Made by a program: the position numbers and the translations under genes. This document shows, one piece after another, positions 15,763-23,890 of a stretch of DNA of 64,000 nucleotides. The stretch is from Caulobacter sp. (lineage in GTDB: Bacteria; Pseudomonadota; Alphaproteobacteria; Caulobacterales; Caulobacteraceae): contig WGLL01000011.1 in the NCBI GenBank assembly GCA_016125585.1, positions 62,001-126,000 on the forward strand, read 5' to 3'. The first letter of the stretch is position 1. Each line of letters starts with the position of its first letter. Below the pieces are notes generated by a model. That model was not told the DNA's origin. It made no database searches and saw nothing but the letters and a program-made list of their open reading frames with translations.

Positions 15763-16448
15763 CAGGCGGTGGCCACGTCGATCGAGACGCTGACCCAGGC
15801 GTCGGTCGTCTTCGCGCGCCGGTAGAACCGGACGTAGCGCTTGGTGCCGATCACCTTGATCGAGTCACGGATGGCCTTCATGGCGTTCAGCCACCGCTCG
15901 TCCTCGATCTCGTAGCGAAGAAGAGCGAACAGCTCCGAGCGGTTGACCTTGCCTTCCTTGTCGACGTCGAAGGCCCGCTGGATGATCGCCCTGATCTCGG
16001 CGCGGCTGTCGGCTGACCATTCCGTCAGGCATTGGTCGACCAGGCTCTTTGCGGTCTGCAGCTGGGGACCGAACTGGACGAGGTCCGCGACCTGGACCTG
16101 CACCTTCAGCAGCCCGTCGTAGCTGGTCAGGGTGACGTTCCCCTTCTGACCACCTCGCAGGTCGCTATAGTCCTGGGCGAACACCGCCAGGAGCATGTCG
16201 ACGTCGTCGAACGTGTGTTCCTTGAACCGGCCGATCTGCGCCGACAGCTCCTCGGCGTAGCCAAAGACCTTGCGGACGGTTTCGTCCTCCAGCTTGTCCT
16301 GGACCTTGACCAGCTCGTCAGGAACCAGCGCGCCCTTGGCGTCGCGGCGGTAGAGGTTGCCCTCGACGTTCACGCAGCCGGCGGGCGTGGCGGGTGCCCG
16401 GGTTTCTTCATCAATGGCCGCATGGGCGGCCTGCATCACGTCACTCAA
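15762..16448 (-). CDS. DUF3164 family phage protein
   Basis: 228 residues. Recognised by EGNLYRRDAKGALVPDELVK near residue 30, the YDGLLKVQVQVADLVQFGPQLQTAKSL block and the C-terminal YEIEDERWLNAMKAIRDSIKVIGTKRYVRFYRR. It is conserved in early regions of Mu-like phages; function unknown. It abuts its downstream neighbour and overlaps the upstream one. Confidence 0.85.
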   Translation of the reverse strand: MSDVMQAAHAAIDEETRAPATPAGCVNVEGNLYRRDAKGALVPDELVKVQDKLEDETVRKVFGYAEELSAQIGRFKEHTFDDVDMLLAVFAQDYSDLRGGQKGNVTLTSYDGLLKVQVQVADLVQFGPQLQTAKSLVDQCLTEWSADSRAEIRAIIQRAFDVDKEGKVNRSELFALLRYEIEDERWLNAMKAIRDSIKVIGTKRYVRFYRRAKTTDAWVSVSIDVATA

Positions 16449-16645
16449 TGGTTCTCTCCGAAGTAGGGGTTAGCCAGCAGGCGCTGACCGGGGGGTAGGT
16501 TCGAAAGGAAGGCTTCGCGGGCCACTGCCCGCTGCCGGTCGCGCTGGGCGGCGGCGTCGAAAGAGCGGCGCAGTTCGGCGGGGGGCTGGGGCCGCTGCAG
16601 TCGCAGGAAGGCCAGCCAACGACCGAGGAAGCCGGGGGGCTTCAC
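16445..16645 (-). CDS. Small phage protein of unknown function (66 aa)
   Basis: Basic, Pro/Arg-rich start (KPPGFLGRWLAFLRLQRPQPPAELRR) with a helical middle and a PPGQRLLANPYFGENH end. Overlaps both neighbours by four bases. No family recognised. Confidence 0.45.
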   Translation of the reverse strand: MKPPGFLGRWLAFLRLQRPQPPAELRRSFDAAAQRDRQRAVAREAFLSNLPPGQRLLANPYFGENH

Positions 16646-17127
16646 GGACGGCCTCCGTCGATCACGCCGAGGCCCCTAACCGTGCGCATCCGGTCAGGTG
16701 CGGCGCTGTAGGCGTTGTCGGCCTGTACCGGCTGCGGCGGGCTCCAATCGAGGAGAGGTCCCCGCCGGGCCGCGATCTCCTCCGGCGACGGTCGGGTCAT
16801 AGTGTGGTGGCTAGGTCGGGGCCGGGGATCGCCGCGCAGAGCGTAGAAGTCGTCAAGCAAGCCGGCGGACGTCGGCACGGACCGGTTGAGCAGCGAGCCG
16901 CGCGTCAGGGGCAGGCCCTTGGCGACCATGCGGGCCAAGGTCTCGGCGAAGTCTGCGGCGGCGGGCGGCGGCAGCAGCTGGGCGATGTCCGTGGCCGTCT
17001 CCAGGGCGTCGTCGATCTTGCCCATCAGGCGGTCGAGATCGAGCGGCGTCACGGCTCCCAGCTTGGCCAGCTGGCGGAGGTGCCGGGCGGCGTTGCGGCC
17101 GTCCCGGATCGTGCTGAGGCGGTCCAT
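16642..17127 (-). CDS. Early phage protein of unknown function (161 aa)
   Basis: Starts inside the MuB-like stop (TAATG). The N-terminal half is helical (GRNAARHLRQLAKLGAVTPLDLDRLMGKIDDALETA); the C-terminal half is Pro-rich and likely disordered. No family recognised. Confidence 0.5.
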   Translation of the reverse strand: MDRLSTIRDGRNAARHLRQLAKLGAVTPLDLDRLMGKIDDALETATDIAQLLPPPAAADFAETLARMVAKGLPLTRGSLLNRSVPTSAGLLDDFYALRGDPRPRPSHHTMTRPSPEEIAARRGPLLDWSPPQPVQADNAYSAAPDRMRTVRGLGVIDGGRP

Positions 17128-18092
17128 TAGATGCGCTCCTGATAGCGTTGGGCGAAGGCGTCCTTCAGGTCCTGGACGTCGAGGTCGCGGCCCTCTGAGC
17201 GGGCCTGCATGACGGCGAGGCGGATGACTTTGTCGACGCGGCGGAGACCGCCTGCTCCGGCGGTCGCGCCGGTGCGGCGAATGAAGGCCAGGGCCGGCTC
17301 GTCCTTGACGCCCCAGGCGTCGGCCAGGATGTCGATGTCAGCTGGGTCAGGGACGGTCTGCAGGTGGCTGACGCCGATGCGGCTGTGGAGCTGCGCGAAG
17401 CCCTTCAGCAGGCCGGGCAGGTGGTTGTCCCCGACCAGGGCCAGCCCGCACTCGGTGGCGTCATGGATGGCGCGCAGTTCCTCCAGGCAGGCCGGGGTGC
17501 AGTGCTGCGCTTCGTCGATGATGATGAGGGCGTCAGCCCCCTGAACCCGCTCGCTGATGCGGCGTTTGAGCGCGCCGATGTGGCTCCGCGCGCCCGGCTC
17601 GCCCATGTCGGACAGTAGCGCGCCCAGGACGTCGGCGGGGCCGCCGCAGCCCTTTGAGACCGTGGCGACGAAGACGTTGGCGCGGGTCTGTTTGAACTGC
17701 TTGACCGCCATGGTCTTGCCGCAGCCCGGGGCGGTGGCGATCATCGCCATGTCGGCCAGCTGGGCCAGCGCCAGGCAGGTCATCATCCGCTTGCCCGAGG
17801 GCATCATGCGGTAATCCAGGCGCTTCGGCATGGCCGCCGCCAGGCTGGCCCGCTCGGTGCGGCTGGCCAGGAAGCGCTCGACCTTCGCGGGGACGTCCTG
17901 GTTCTTCCAGTAGTCGCCCTTGTCGTAGGTGCCGGGCACCCAGGCAGCGATCGTCTTCTCGTTGACGCCGGTGTCCTGGGCGATGCGGGCCCAGGTCCGC
18001 GGTGGGGTGGTTTCCTCGCGATAGGCGGCCAGGTGAGCGCGGAGGGTGTCGATCTCCTCGCGGCTGAATGTCTTGGTCGGGGCGTCAAACAT
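17127..18092 (-). CDS. Transposition target-capture ATPase, MuB-like
   Basis: 321 residues. An N-terminal helix-turn-helix (TWARIAQDTGVNEKTIAAWVPG) precedes an AAA+ domain with Walker A TAPGCGKTMA near residue 120 and Walker B ALIIIDEAQH near residue 190. This is the MuB layout: the ATPase binds target DNA and activates the transposase. It lies 79 bases downstream of the transposase gene, as in Mu. Confidence 0.92.
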   Translation of the reverse strand: MFDAPTKTFSREEIDTLRAHLAAYREETTPPRTWARIAQDTGVNEKTIAAWVPGTYDKGDYWKNQDVPAKVERFLASRTERASLAAAMPKRLDYRMMPSGKRMMTCLALAQLADMAMIATAPGCGKTMAVKQFKQTRANVFVATVSKGCGGPADVLGALLSDMGEPGARSHIGALKRRISERVQGADALIIIDEAQHCTPACLEELRAIHDATECGLALVGDNHLPGLLKGFAQLHSRIGVSHLQTVPDPADIDILADAWGVKDEPALAFIRRTGATAGAGGLRRVDKVIRLAVMQARSEGRDLDVQDLKDAFAQRYQERI

Positions 18093-18171
18093 GCTACGTC
18101 TTCCTTCGTCACAGCTTGGCCCTGACGGGCCGGGTTGGGCCGGTGGGGCGTTGCACCGCCCCGCCGGCCGT

Positions 18172-20160
18172 TCAGTCCTCGACCAGGCGAAGCGCCGGCC
18201 GAGCCGCCCGTTGAGGGGCGAGGGTTTCGAGGTTCAGGCGGTCGATCAGGGGCCGGGCGGTGGGCTCGGCGGCCTTCACGGCTGCGGCTGCCCCGCCGCG
18301 CGTCCGGACGGCCCTGACGGCCGCCGCAGGGGGCGCTTCGGGGGTTTCGGGAGTGCGGGCGTAGGCGCTGGCCACCGTGGCCGCGTCGGCCAGGGCCAAC
18401 TTGCTGGCCAGCTCGCGGGAGGCGCGGCGGACATCAGCGTCCAGCTTGGCCTTCCGTTTGGCCGCTTCGAGGTCGAAGAAGCCGGCGGCCTCCTGGATGT
18501 CGGCGCTGCCGATGTAGATCCCGGTCGCCCGCTCGTAGAGGTGGACCGGCATGTGCAGGTTTTCGGGGTCGAACCGCACCGTGAGCGGCTTGCCGATGTG
18601 GTCGACCAGGAAGTGCGACCAGTAGATGTTGCCGAACAGCGAGACCGAACCGTTCCGCTTGTCCGCCCGGACCTTGTCGGCCGGCAGCAGCGCCATCCGG
18701 AGGTCAGCGTCGGTCGCCTTGGTGATGACCGAGGCGCGGTAGCTCTCCTCGAACGCGATGTCGAAGCTGCGGCCGGCGGCGGCCTCGGTGCGGCGATTGT
18801 CCCGGGCGTTGTGTTCGGCGATGCCTTGGCTGACCACCTCCAGGAACTGGCCGATCGGCGCCGCGCGGGAGCCGTAGTTTTCCGGCTTGTGGAGGGGGCT
18901 CCGGCCCGTATAGGCGCCGGCGAAGGCGGGGTGCGTGCCGACGTTCCGCTCAAGGTCGCCAAAGGCGCGCTCGATCGGCTTGGACTGGCCCCGGTAGGGC
19001 GTAGTGAAGTGGACTTTGATCCCCAGGCTGGCCATCAGGCCAAGCGGGTCGCCGGGCATTTCCTTTCCCCGGAATCGATAGGTCGCGCCGCCGGTGATCC
19101 AGCGGGAGGCGAAGGCCCGGCCGTTGTCGAAGACGCAATGGCCGGGGATGCCCCAGAACTTGAACAGGTCTGCAAAGGCCAGCTGGACCAGGCCGGTAGA
19201 TTCCGACCGGCCAACGCGCCAGGCCAGGACCTTCCGGCTGTAAACGTCCTGGATCATCACCATCATCGGGCGGGCGATGTCCGGTGTCCCGTCGGCCTTG
19301 GGGCCGAAGTCAACTCGGACGTCCCACTCGTGGCCGTCGATATTGACGGCCTCCAGGGCGTGGAGATCGAGGACCGAGCGGGTCAGGGCCGGCACCGTCT
19401 GCCGAACCGCTTCAGCGCCTCCGCGAAGGCGCGCCAGGACCAGCGGATTGGTTTCCCGTTCGAGGTGACGCTGGAAGGTCTTCACGCAGGGAATGACGAT
19501 GCCGCGCGCCTTCGCCAGCTCGTTAGCCCGCCGCCAGCAGCTGTTCCAGGTCGGCTTTTCCGGGCGCAGGAAGTCGGCCTTGAACAGACCCCAGATGTCC
19601 GGATCGATCTCGGCGGTTTCCGTGCAGCCCTGGCGGATCGGCGCCAGGCGTGGCAGCCGCTCGGCGGCTGGAACGCCTTTGATCAGCTTGCGCCATTCGT
19701 AGAGGGTCGAGACGCCGACCTTGCGGGCCGCGCCGACGATGGCGCTGGCCGAAGTCACGGTGTGGCCGGCCGTCAGCAAGTCCTCGATCGCGGTCAGCGC
19801 AGCCAGCCGATCCCGGGCGTCGTCCTGGACCTTGGCCGGCTGACGCTCGAACCAAGTCCAGAGCTGGTCGCGGGTGCGGTCGTTGACGGGCGTCACGTCG
19901 GCAGGCGTGTCCAGACCCCGCTTGATCAGCTCGGCGACCGCAGCCGGCGGCAGCAGGTTGCGGCTGTATTCTAGGCCACCGCCCCGGCCCGCCCTCGGCC
20001 TGGCCAACGGCATGCCGCCGGCATCCACTTCGAACGCCCAGCCCTTCTTCTGGGCCTGCTCGTTGATCTTCCGCTTGGTCTTCGGCAGGCCCGGGAGAGC
20101 GGCGTCGGCCAGCTCCTGGGCGGTCCACCATTGCTTGGAAAGTCCCCCCGTCGTGGTCAT
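18172..20160 (-). CDS. Mu A-like DDE transposase
   Basis: 662 residues, the length of MuA (663). The N-terminal winged-helix begins QWWTAQELADAALPGLPKTKRKINEQAQKKGW. The catalytic core has D near residue 275 (VNIDGHEWD), D near 343 (CVFDNGRAFA) and E near 398 (KPIERAFGD), close to MuA D269/D336/E392. The C-terminal region with the RRASRELASKL helix would bind MuB and ClpX. It drives integration and replicative transposition. The start overlaps the upstream gene as ATGA. Confidence 0.96.
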   Translation of the reverse strand: MTTTGGLSKQWWTAQELADAALPGLPKTKRKINEQAQKKGWAFEVDAGGMPLARPRAGRGGGLEYSRNLLPPAAVAELIKRGLDTPADVTPVNDRTRDQLWTWFERQPAKVQDDARDRLAALTAIEDLLTAGHTVTSASAIVGAARKVGVSTLYEWRKLIKGVPAAERLPRLAPIRQGCTETAEIDPDIWGLFKADFLRPEKPTWNSCWRRANELAKARGIVIPCVKTFQRHLERETNPLVLARLRGGAEAVRQTVPALTRSVLDLHALEAVNIDGHEWDVRVDFGPKADGTPDIARPMMVMIQDVYSRKVLAWRVGRSESTGLVQLAFADLFKFWGIPGHCVFDNGRAFASRWITGGATYRFRGKEMPGDPLGLMASLGIKVHFTTPYRGQSKPIERAFGDLERNVGTHPAFAGAYTGRSPLHKPENYGSRAAPIGQFLEVVSQGIAEHNARDNRRTEAAAGRSFDIAFEESYRASVITKATDADLRMALLPADKVRADKRNGSVSLFGNIYWSHFLVDHIGKPLTVRFDPENLHMPVHLYERATGIYIGSADIQEAAGFFDLEAAKRKAKLDADVRRASRELASKLALADAATVASAYARTPETPEAPPAAAVRAVRTRGGAAAAVKAAEPTARPLIDRLNLETLAPQRAARPALRLVED

Positions 20161-20633
20161 TTCTGGCCACCTTCCCGGGCCATGGGCTCGGCGACGGACT
20201 TGAGGGCGCGCAGTTCGCTGTCGATGCTCCGCTTGCGCGCTTCCAGGTCGCCGATCCGGGCGAGGAAGGCTTCTTCGCCGACCAGCAGGTCACAGCCGAT
20301 GAGGCGGACCAGCTGGCGGAGGACGTCGAAGCGGCCGGTGGCCGCGACCAGGGCAAGGAACCGATCGAAGGAAATGCGATGTGCGTCGCGGGCTTCGCTC
20401 GCGTAGGCGTCCAGCATGAGCTTGGAGACGTCCTCGTCCATGAGCGCGCTCATGGCTCCGGCGACCTCGAAGCGATTCCGGGGCTCGCCTTTGAGGACGT
20501 TGGCCACCGCCGAGGCGGTCTGGCGGGGCAGCATGGCCAGCGCGCCGTCGCTCGACGCCCGTTCCGGAACGCCGAGATGGAGGGCCAGCTGGGCTGGGTC
20601 GAAGGAGGGTTTGCGTTTGACGCCCTTAGCCAT
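20157..20633 (-). CDS. Early phage protein of unknown function (158 aa)
   Basis: Basic N-terminus (KGVKRKPSFDPAQLALHLG), a helical middle and a C-terminal coiled-coil-like segment (IGDLEARKRSIDSELRALKSVAEPM). It lies between the ParB-like and transposase genes and overlaps both. No family recognised. Position suggests an early role in transposition or its control. Confidence 0.55.
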   Translation of the reverse strand: MAKGVKRKPSFDPAQLALHLGVPERASSDGALAMLPRQTASAVANVLKGEPRNRFEVAGAMSALMDEDVSKLMLDAYASEARDAHRISFDRFLALVAATGRFDVLRQLVRLIGCDLLVGEEAFLARIGDLEARKRSIDSELRALKSVAEPMAREGGQK

Positions 20634-21540
20634 GCTGGACGCTCCAGCCTTTAGGCAGGTCCATACCCTGCAGCGTTTCCAGGGCGGCCTTTCGTTCGGC
20701 GAGGCTCATCCGTGCCCAGGCCCCGATGAAGGCCGACAGGCGCTTCTTGTCGGGGCTGGGCTTCACGGCCCCTGACAGGGCTGCGACGGCGTCCGTGACG
20801 GCCTTGGCGCGGCCTTGAGTGATCTGACCGGCGACCCGCCGCTGCTGCTCCTGGGGGAGCTTCGCCAAGGCCCGCAGCTGGGACGCGTTCTGCGCGACCG
20901 GCAGGGCCCGAATAGCCGCCGCGACGTCCGGGGCCAACGACTTGTGAAGGTGGAGATCGCGATAGACCGAGGCCACCGACAGGCCGAGCTTCTCGGCGAT
21001 GTCGTCGCTGAAGCCGTAAGCGACTCTCAATTTGAGATTCGCATCCCCCGCGTCCGCCTTCAGGGTCTGTTCCCAGCGCGCCTTCGCAGCCACGGACTGC
21101 AGGGTGGTGCTGGCGTCGAGGCCGGCGCGCAAGCGCTGCAGCTCGTAAAGTTCGGCGACGAAGGCCGCCCGTTCGAGGGGGTCGAGCCCCTTTCGCCAGA
21201 GGTTCTCGGAGACCTCGTCCGCGCGCCGATCGATGGCGGTCGCGCCGTCCAGGATGAAGGCTCGTACCGTGGCGTGGCCGCCCAGCTGGCGCGCCGTCAA
21301 CCGGTGCAGCCCCCGGCCCAGGTCGAACTCGTCTGTCCCGGGCACCGCATAAACGCGGATCGGGTCCTTTTGACCTTCGGCGTCCATGATGCCCGCCAAG
21401 GCGGTCGCCCAGGCATGGTCTAGTTCGCGCAGGCGTTGGCCGACCCTGATCTTGGAGATCGGGACGTCGAACACCTGTTCCGCCGGGACCGGTTCGGCCC
21501 GGTCACCTTCGATTACAGTCAGGGCAGAGGTAGCGGGCAT
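20626..21540 (-). CDS. ParB-like nuclease-fold DNA-binding protein
   Basis: 304 residues. The ParB N-terminal domain is visible: VFDVPISKIRVGQRLRELDHAW, GQKDPIRVYAV, FDLGRGLHRLTARQLGG (in place of GERR) and a central helix-turn-helix FSDDIAEKLGLSVASVYRDLHLHKSL. No ParA partner is nearby, so plasmid-style partition is unlikely; in transposable phages such proteins probably regulate or organise phage DNA. Two GTCAC dyads lie 36-70 bases upstream of its start. Confidence 0.8.
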   Translation of the reverse strand: MPATSALTVIEGDRAEPVPAEQVFDVPISKIRVGQRLRELDHAWATALAGIMDAEGQKDPIRVYAVPGTDEFDLGRGLHRLTARQLGGHATVRAFILDGATAIDRRADEVSENLWRKGLDPLERAAFVAELYELQRLRAGLDASTTLQSVAAKARWEQTLKADAGDANLKLRVAYGFSDDIAEKLGLSVASVYRDLHLHKSLAPDVAAAIRALPVAQNASQLRALAKLPQEQQRRVAGQITQGRAKAVTDAVAALSGAVKPSPDKKRLSAFIGAWARMSLAERKAALETLQGMDLPKGWSVQHG

Positions 21541-21542
21541 GT

Positions 21543-21869
21543 CTATGCCGCCCCCGCCGATAGACGATGACTTTGGTCACATTCGTGGGTAGTCTCGTCA
21601 CGAACGTGACTAATCCGCCCCCCTTCGTCGTCGTAGCGGTCGGGCCACAGCGAATGGAGAGACACGCCTAAGAACCTAGCGATCGCCTTGTCGGCTTTCG
21701 GCACGCACCTCGTCAGCGCTGCGCGGCAGGCGCTCTCGGTCAGACCAGCATCGAGAGCCAGTTGCGACAGCGTCTTGCCGCGCATCCGGACCATCGCCTT
21801 GATTTCCTCCGCATGGAGGGGTCGGGGCGGGCCGTCACATTCGGAGCCGGTCTGCAGGGGTTCTGTCAC
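21543..21869 (-). CDS. Ner-like helix-turn-helix regulator
   Basis: The core LHAEEIKAMVRMRGKTLSQLALDAGLTES...VPKADKAIARFLGVSLHSLWPDRY matches the Ner/Nlp family, which in Mu represses the early and repressor promoters after induction. The start is uncertain: the open frame begins at TTG 21956 but would then cross the operator array; GTG 21869 (108 residues) and ATG 21794, with GGAGG upstream but a clipped first helix, are alternatives. Divergent from the repressor. Confidence 0.75.
   Translation of the reverse strand: MTEPLQTGSECDGPPRPLHAEEIKAMVRMRGKTLSQLALDAGLTESACRAALTRCVPKADKAIARFLGVSLHSLWPDRYDDEGGRISHVRDETTHECDQSHRLSAGAA
21576..21610. promoter_or_regulatory. Two GTCAC-N4-GTGAC operator sites upstream of the ParB-like gene
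   Basis: Site 1 at 21576-21589 (GTCACATTCGTGGG, right arm imperfect) and site 2 at 21597-21610 (GTCACGAACGTGAC, perfect palindrome), starting 21 bases apart, about two helical turns. They overlap the 3' end of the ner-like frame and precede the ParB-like start. The same motif recurs at 21834-21949. Candidate binders are the S24 repressor, the Ner-like protein and the ParB-like protein. Confidence 0.65.
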
Positions 21870-21949
21870 GTCTGTGCCCGTTTCTGTCACGTTCGTGACG
21901 AGAAGCCATGCCCAGCGACGCCTGTCAAGGCGCTCGTCACGTTTGTGAC
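21834..21949. promoter_or_regulatory. GTCAC-N4-GTGAC operator array between ner-like and repressor genes
   Basis: Sites start at 21834 (half site GTCACATTCG), 21865 (GTCACGTCTGTGCC), 21886 (GTCACGTTCGTGAC, perfect) and 21936 (GTCACGTTTGTGAC, one mismatch), spaced 31, 21 and 50 bases apart, close to whole helical turns. The last site ends 10 bases before the repressor ATG. A minus-strand TTGACA at 21928-21923 could be the -35 of the early promoter, placing sites at 21886 and 21936 around it. This is the likely lysis-lysogeny switch. Confidence 0.75.
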
Positions 21950-21959
21950 GGCGCAAGCC

Positions 21960-22628
21960 ATGAATGACGCACCCTTAGCCCCGGAATTTGACTTCGCCGG
22001 CTTCGGCAAACGGCTCGCCGAGGCGATCGAGCCGGAGAAGGTCACGGCCTTCGCCAGACGAGCCGACGTGCCCCACAACACCGTGTCGAAGTACGTCGCC
22101 GGGCGGGGAGCAGGGTCGCCGCGCCTCGACATCGCGGCGCGCCTGGCCAGGGCGGCGAACTGCACTTTGGAGTGGCTTGTCTGGGGTGTCGGCGATGGGC
22201 CGATCGGCAGCGAATCAAGCGTGCTGATTCCCCGCTACGCCGCGACCCTGGCCGCAGGTTCAGGGCAGTGGAACGAGGGCCGCCAGCTGGTGGACTATCT
22301 GCCGTTCACTTCCGACTTCCTGCGGGAGCGGCTCAACCGGTCTTCGGCCCACGGCCTGGTCATCCTGGAAGCCAAGGGCGACTCGATGTTGCCGACCATC
22401 CATGACGGCGAGCTGCTGCTGGTGGACGAGAGCGACACCCGCATCGTCGACGGCATCTTTGCGTTCGTCCTGGACGGCGATGCACGTCTAAAGAGATTTC
22501 GGAAGACGATCGATGGCGTGACCCTTATCAGCGACAATCCCGCCTACGATCCTGAGAAGGTGACCGGGGCGGCGATGAAAAAGCTGCAAATCATCGGCCG
22601 GCCGCTGCTCGGCCTGCAGGTGTTCTAG
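21960..22628 (+). CDS. Phage repressor, helix-turn-helix with S24 self-cleaving domain
   Basis: 222 residues from ATG 21960. The N-terminal helix-turn-helix (VTAFARRADVPHNTVSKYVAGRG, residues ~28-50) precedes a LexA/CI-type S24 peptidase with Ser142 (AKGDSMLPTIHDGE) and Lys178 (DGDARLKRF), 36 apart as in LexA. A possible self-cleavage point is A99-G100. This predicts SOS-linked induction, unlike the ClpX-controlled Mu c repressor. An operator ends 10 bases upstream, suggesting autoregulation. The lipoprotein gene follows after 8 bases. Confidence 0.9.
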   Translation: MNDAPLAPEFDFAGFGKRLAEAIEPEKVTAFARRADVPHNTVSKYVAGRGAGSPRLDIAARLARAANCTLEWLVWGVGDGPIGSESSVLIPRYAATLAAGSGQWNEGRQLVDYLPFTSDFLRERLNRSSAHGLVILEAKGDSMLPTIHDGELLLVDESDTRIVDGIFAFVLDGDARLKRFRKTIDGVTLISDNPAYDPEKVTGAAMKKLQIIGRPLLGLQVF

Positions 22629-22636
22629 AGGTTCCG

Positions 22637-23149
22637 ATGCGCCTTCTGATCTCCGCCCTCGCCCTGGCGACCCTGGCGGCCTGCAGCGAACCTGCGCCGC
22701 CGGCTGCGACGGTCGCTCAATCCCCGGCGCCCGCCATCGAGACCCGGCCGACCTATGGGACGACGGCAGGCGACGCAGTCTCCCAGTGGGGCAAGCTGGA
22801 CGCGCTGCAGGCGGTCGGCCCGGCCGAGGGGGTCGAGGCCTCTCTCGGCGACTGCCAAGCCCACACCGGCAAGAGCCTCTCGGTGAGAGTCTGCTCGATC
22901 GACGGGCGGGTGTCGAACATGTTGGTGGCCAGTCGGGGCGCTGTGTCGCCTAGCCAGCTGGACGGAATCCTGCAGGCGACCGTCGCCATCGTCGCGCCGG
23001 ACGCCGAGGCGGCCGATCTGGTCCGCATCCGCCGCGAGGCGAGGGAAGGCCTGGCCAAAGGCGGCACGATGCTGTGCCCGACGACCAGGTGCTTCAACAT
23101 CGCCCCCCTCGGCGATGGTGTGACGGTCAACGCCGACGCGTCGACCTGA
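22637..23149 (+). CDS. Lipoprotein co-transcribed with the repressor; candidate lysogenic-conversion protein
   Basis: 170 residues with lipoprotein signal MRLLISALALATLAAC (lipobox L-A-A-C). A Pro/Ala linker is followed by a folded part with four more Cys (GDCQAH, VRVCSID, MLCPTTRCFN). No family recognised. It starts 8 bases after the repressor stop with AGAGG upstream, so it should be expressed in the lysogen. By analogy with lipoproteins of other temperate phages it could block superinfection; that is inference. Confidence 0.6.
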   Translation: MRLLISALALATLAACSEPAPPAATVAQSPAPAIETRPTYGTTAGDAVSQWGKLDALQAVGPAEGVEASLGDCQAHTGKSLSVRVCSIDGRVSNMLVASRGAVSPSQLDGILQATVAIVAPDAEAADLVRIRREAREGLAKGGTMLCPTTRCFNIAPLGDGVTVNADAST

Positions 23150-23192
23150 CAAGCCACTAGAACAAACCTGGAACCTTTTCTAGGGTGCGCGG

Positions 23193-23507
23193 ATGGCCAA
23201 GCCGCGCGCGACCTCCCCCTATTTCACTCTGGCTGAGCTGCTCCACTACCAAGGTCAGCTCCGGTTCGAGTGCGCGGCCTGCGGCCGATGCGCGACGAAG
23301 GACCCGCTCGACGCCTCCCTGATTTTCGGCGAGGACGCTGGCGCGAGCGACGTCGCCAAGCGATCCTTCTGCGGGGGCTGCGGGGCCAGTGGTCCGCCCA
23401 TCAAGGTGACCTTCGACTTCGATAGCCGCTACGTCGACCAGAACCGCCTGCGCGAAGTTCGTCGCCGGCTTGCCGCCGACAGCCGCGATGGCGGGAGGCG
23501 GCCATGA
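23193..23507 (+). CDS. Zinc-ribbon protein of unknown function, paralogue 1
   Basis: 104 residues. Two CxxC pairs (ECAACGRC near residue 29 and CGGCGASG near 63) flank a LDASLIFGEDAGASDVAKRSF segment. The next protein repeats this layout, so the two are paralogues. It lies between the repressor-linked lipoprotein and the phage end on the plus strand. Function unknown; perhaps nucleic-acid binding. Confidence 0.6.
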   Translation: MAKPRATSPYFTLAELLHYQGQLRFECAACGRCATKDPLDASLIFGEDAGASDVAKRSFCGGCGASGPPIKVTFDFDSRYVDQNRLREVRRRLAADSRDGGRRP

Positions 23508-23833
23508 TACGCCCACCCCCGGACCCCAGTTGCCGCGACCTCGTGCTGTTCGACGGTACCCTGACGATCATCTGCAAGGGCTGCCGGAACCGGACGTCGT
23601 TCACGTCCCTGCAGGCCAGTCTCAAATTTGGTGACGACGCCCGCGAGGCCGATGTTGTCCGCCGCATCCGTTGTTCTGGCTGCAATCGGAGAGGTCGGCA
23701 GGAGCCTACCTGGTTCACGGCCTCGTTCGGCTTTCCGCCCTCGGCCTGGTGGACCCCGGAGCAGCTCGAAGACCAGCGGAAGGCCGCCGAGTTCTCCGGC
23801 CGAGATCGGTCCCAGTTCAAGGGCGTGCCCTAA
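23504..23833 (+). CDS. Zinc-ribbon protein of unknown function, paralogue 2
   Basis: 109 residues; ATG overlaps the previous stop (ATGA). CxxC pairs ICKGCRNR and RCSGCNRRG flank LQASLKFGDDAREADVVRRI, parallel to paralogue 1. The C-terminal half (FGFPPSAWWTPEQLEDQRKAAEF) has no counterpart in paralogue 1. Two AACTGGG-type sites (23525-23531 and 23809-23818) lie inside the gene. Function unknown. Confidence 0.6.
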   Translation: MIRPPPDPSCRDLVLFDGTLTIICKGCRNRTSFTSLQASLKFGDDAREADVVRRIRCSGCNRRGRQEPTWFTASFGFPPSAWWTPEQLEDQRKAAEFSGRDRSQFKGVP

Positions 23834-23890
23834 CGGGTCCGAACCGCCCGCCTTCCGGCAAAGCCCTCGGCGGGCCGGGCGCTCGTCCCT

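Noticed and set aside
18135-19974. Long plus-strand open frames opposite the transposase gene
   Set aside because: Composition is low-complexity Gly/Arg/Asp typical of antisense frames in high-GC DNA; the minus strand holds the complete MuA-like protein.
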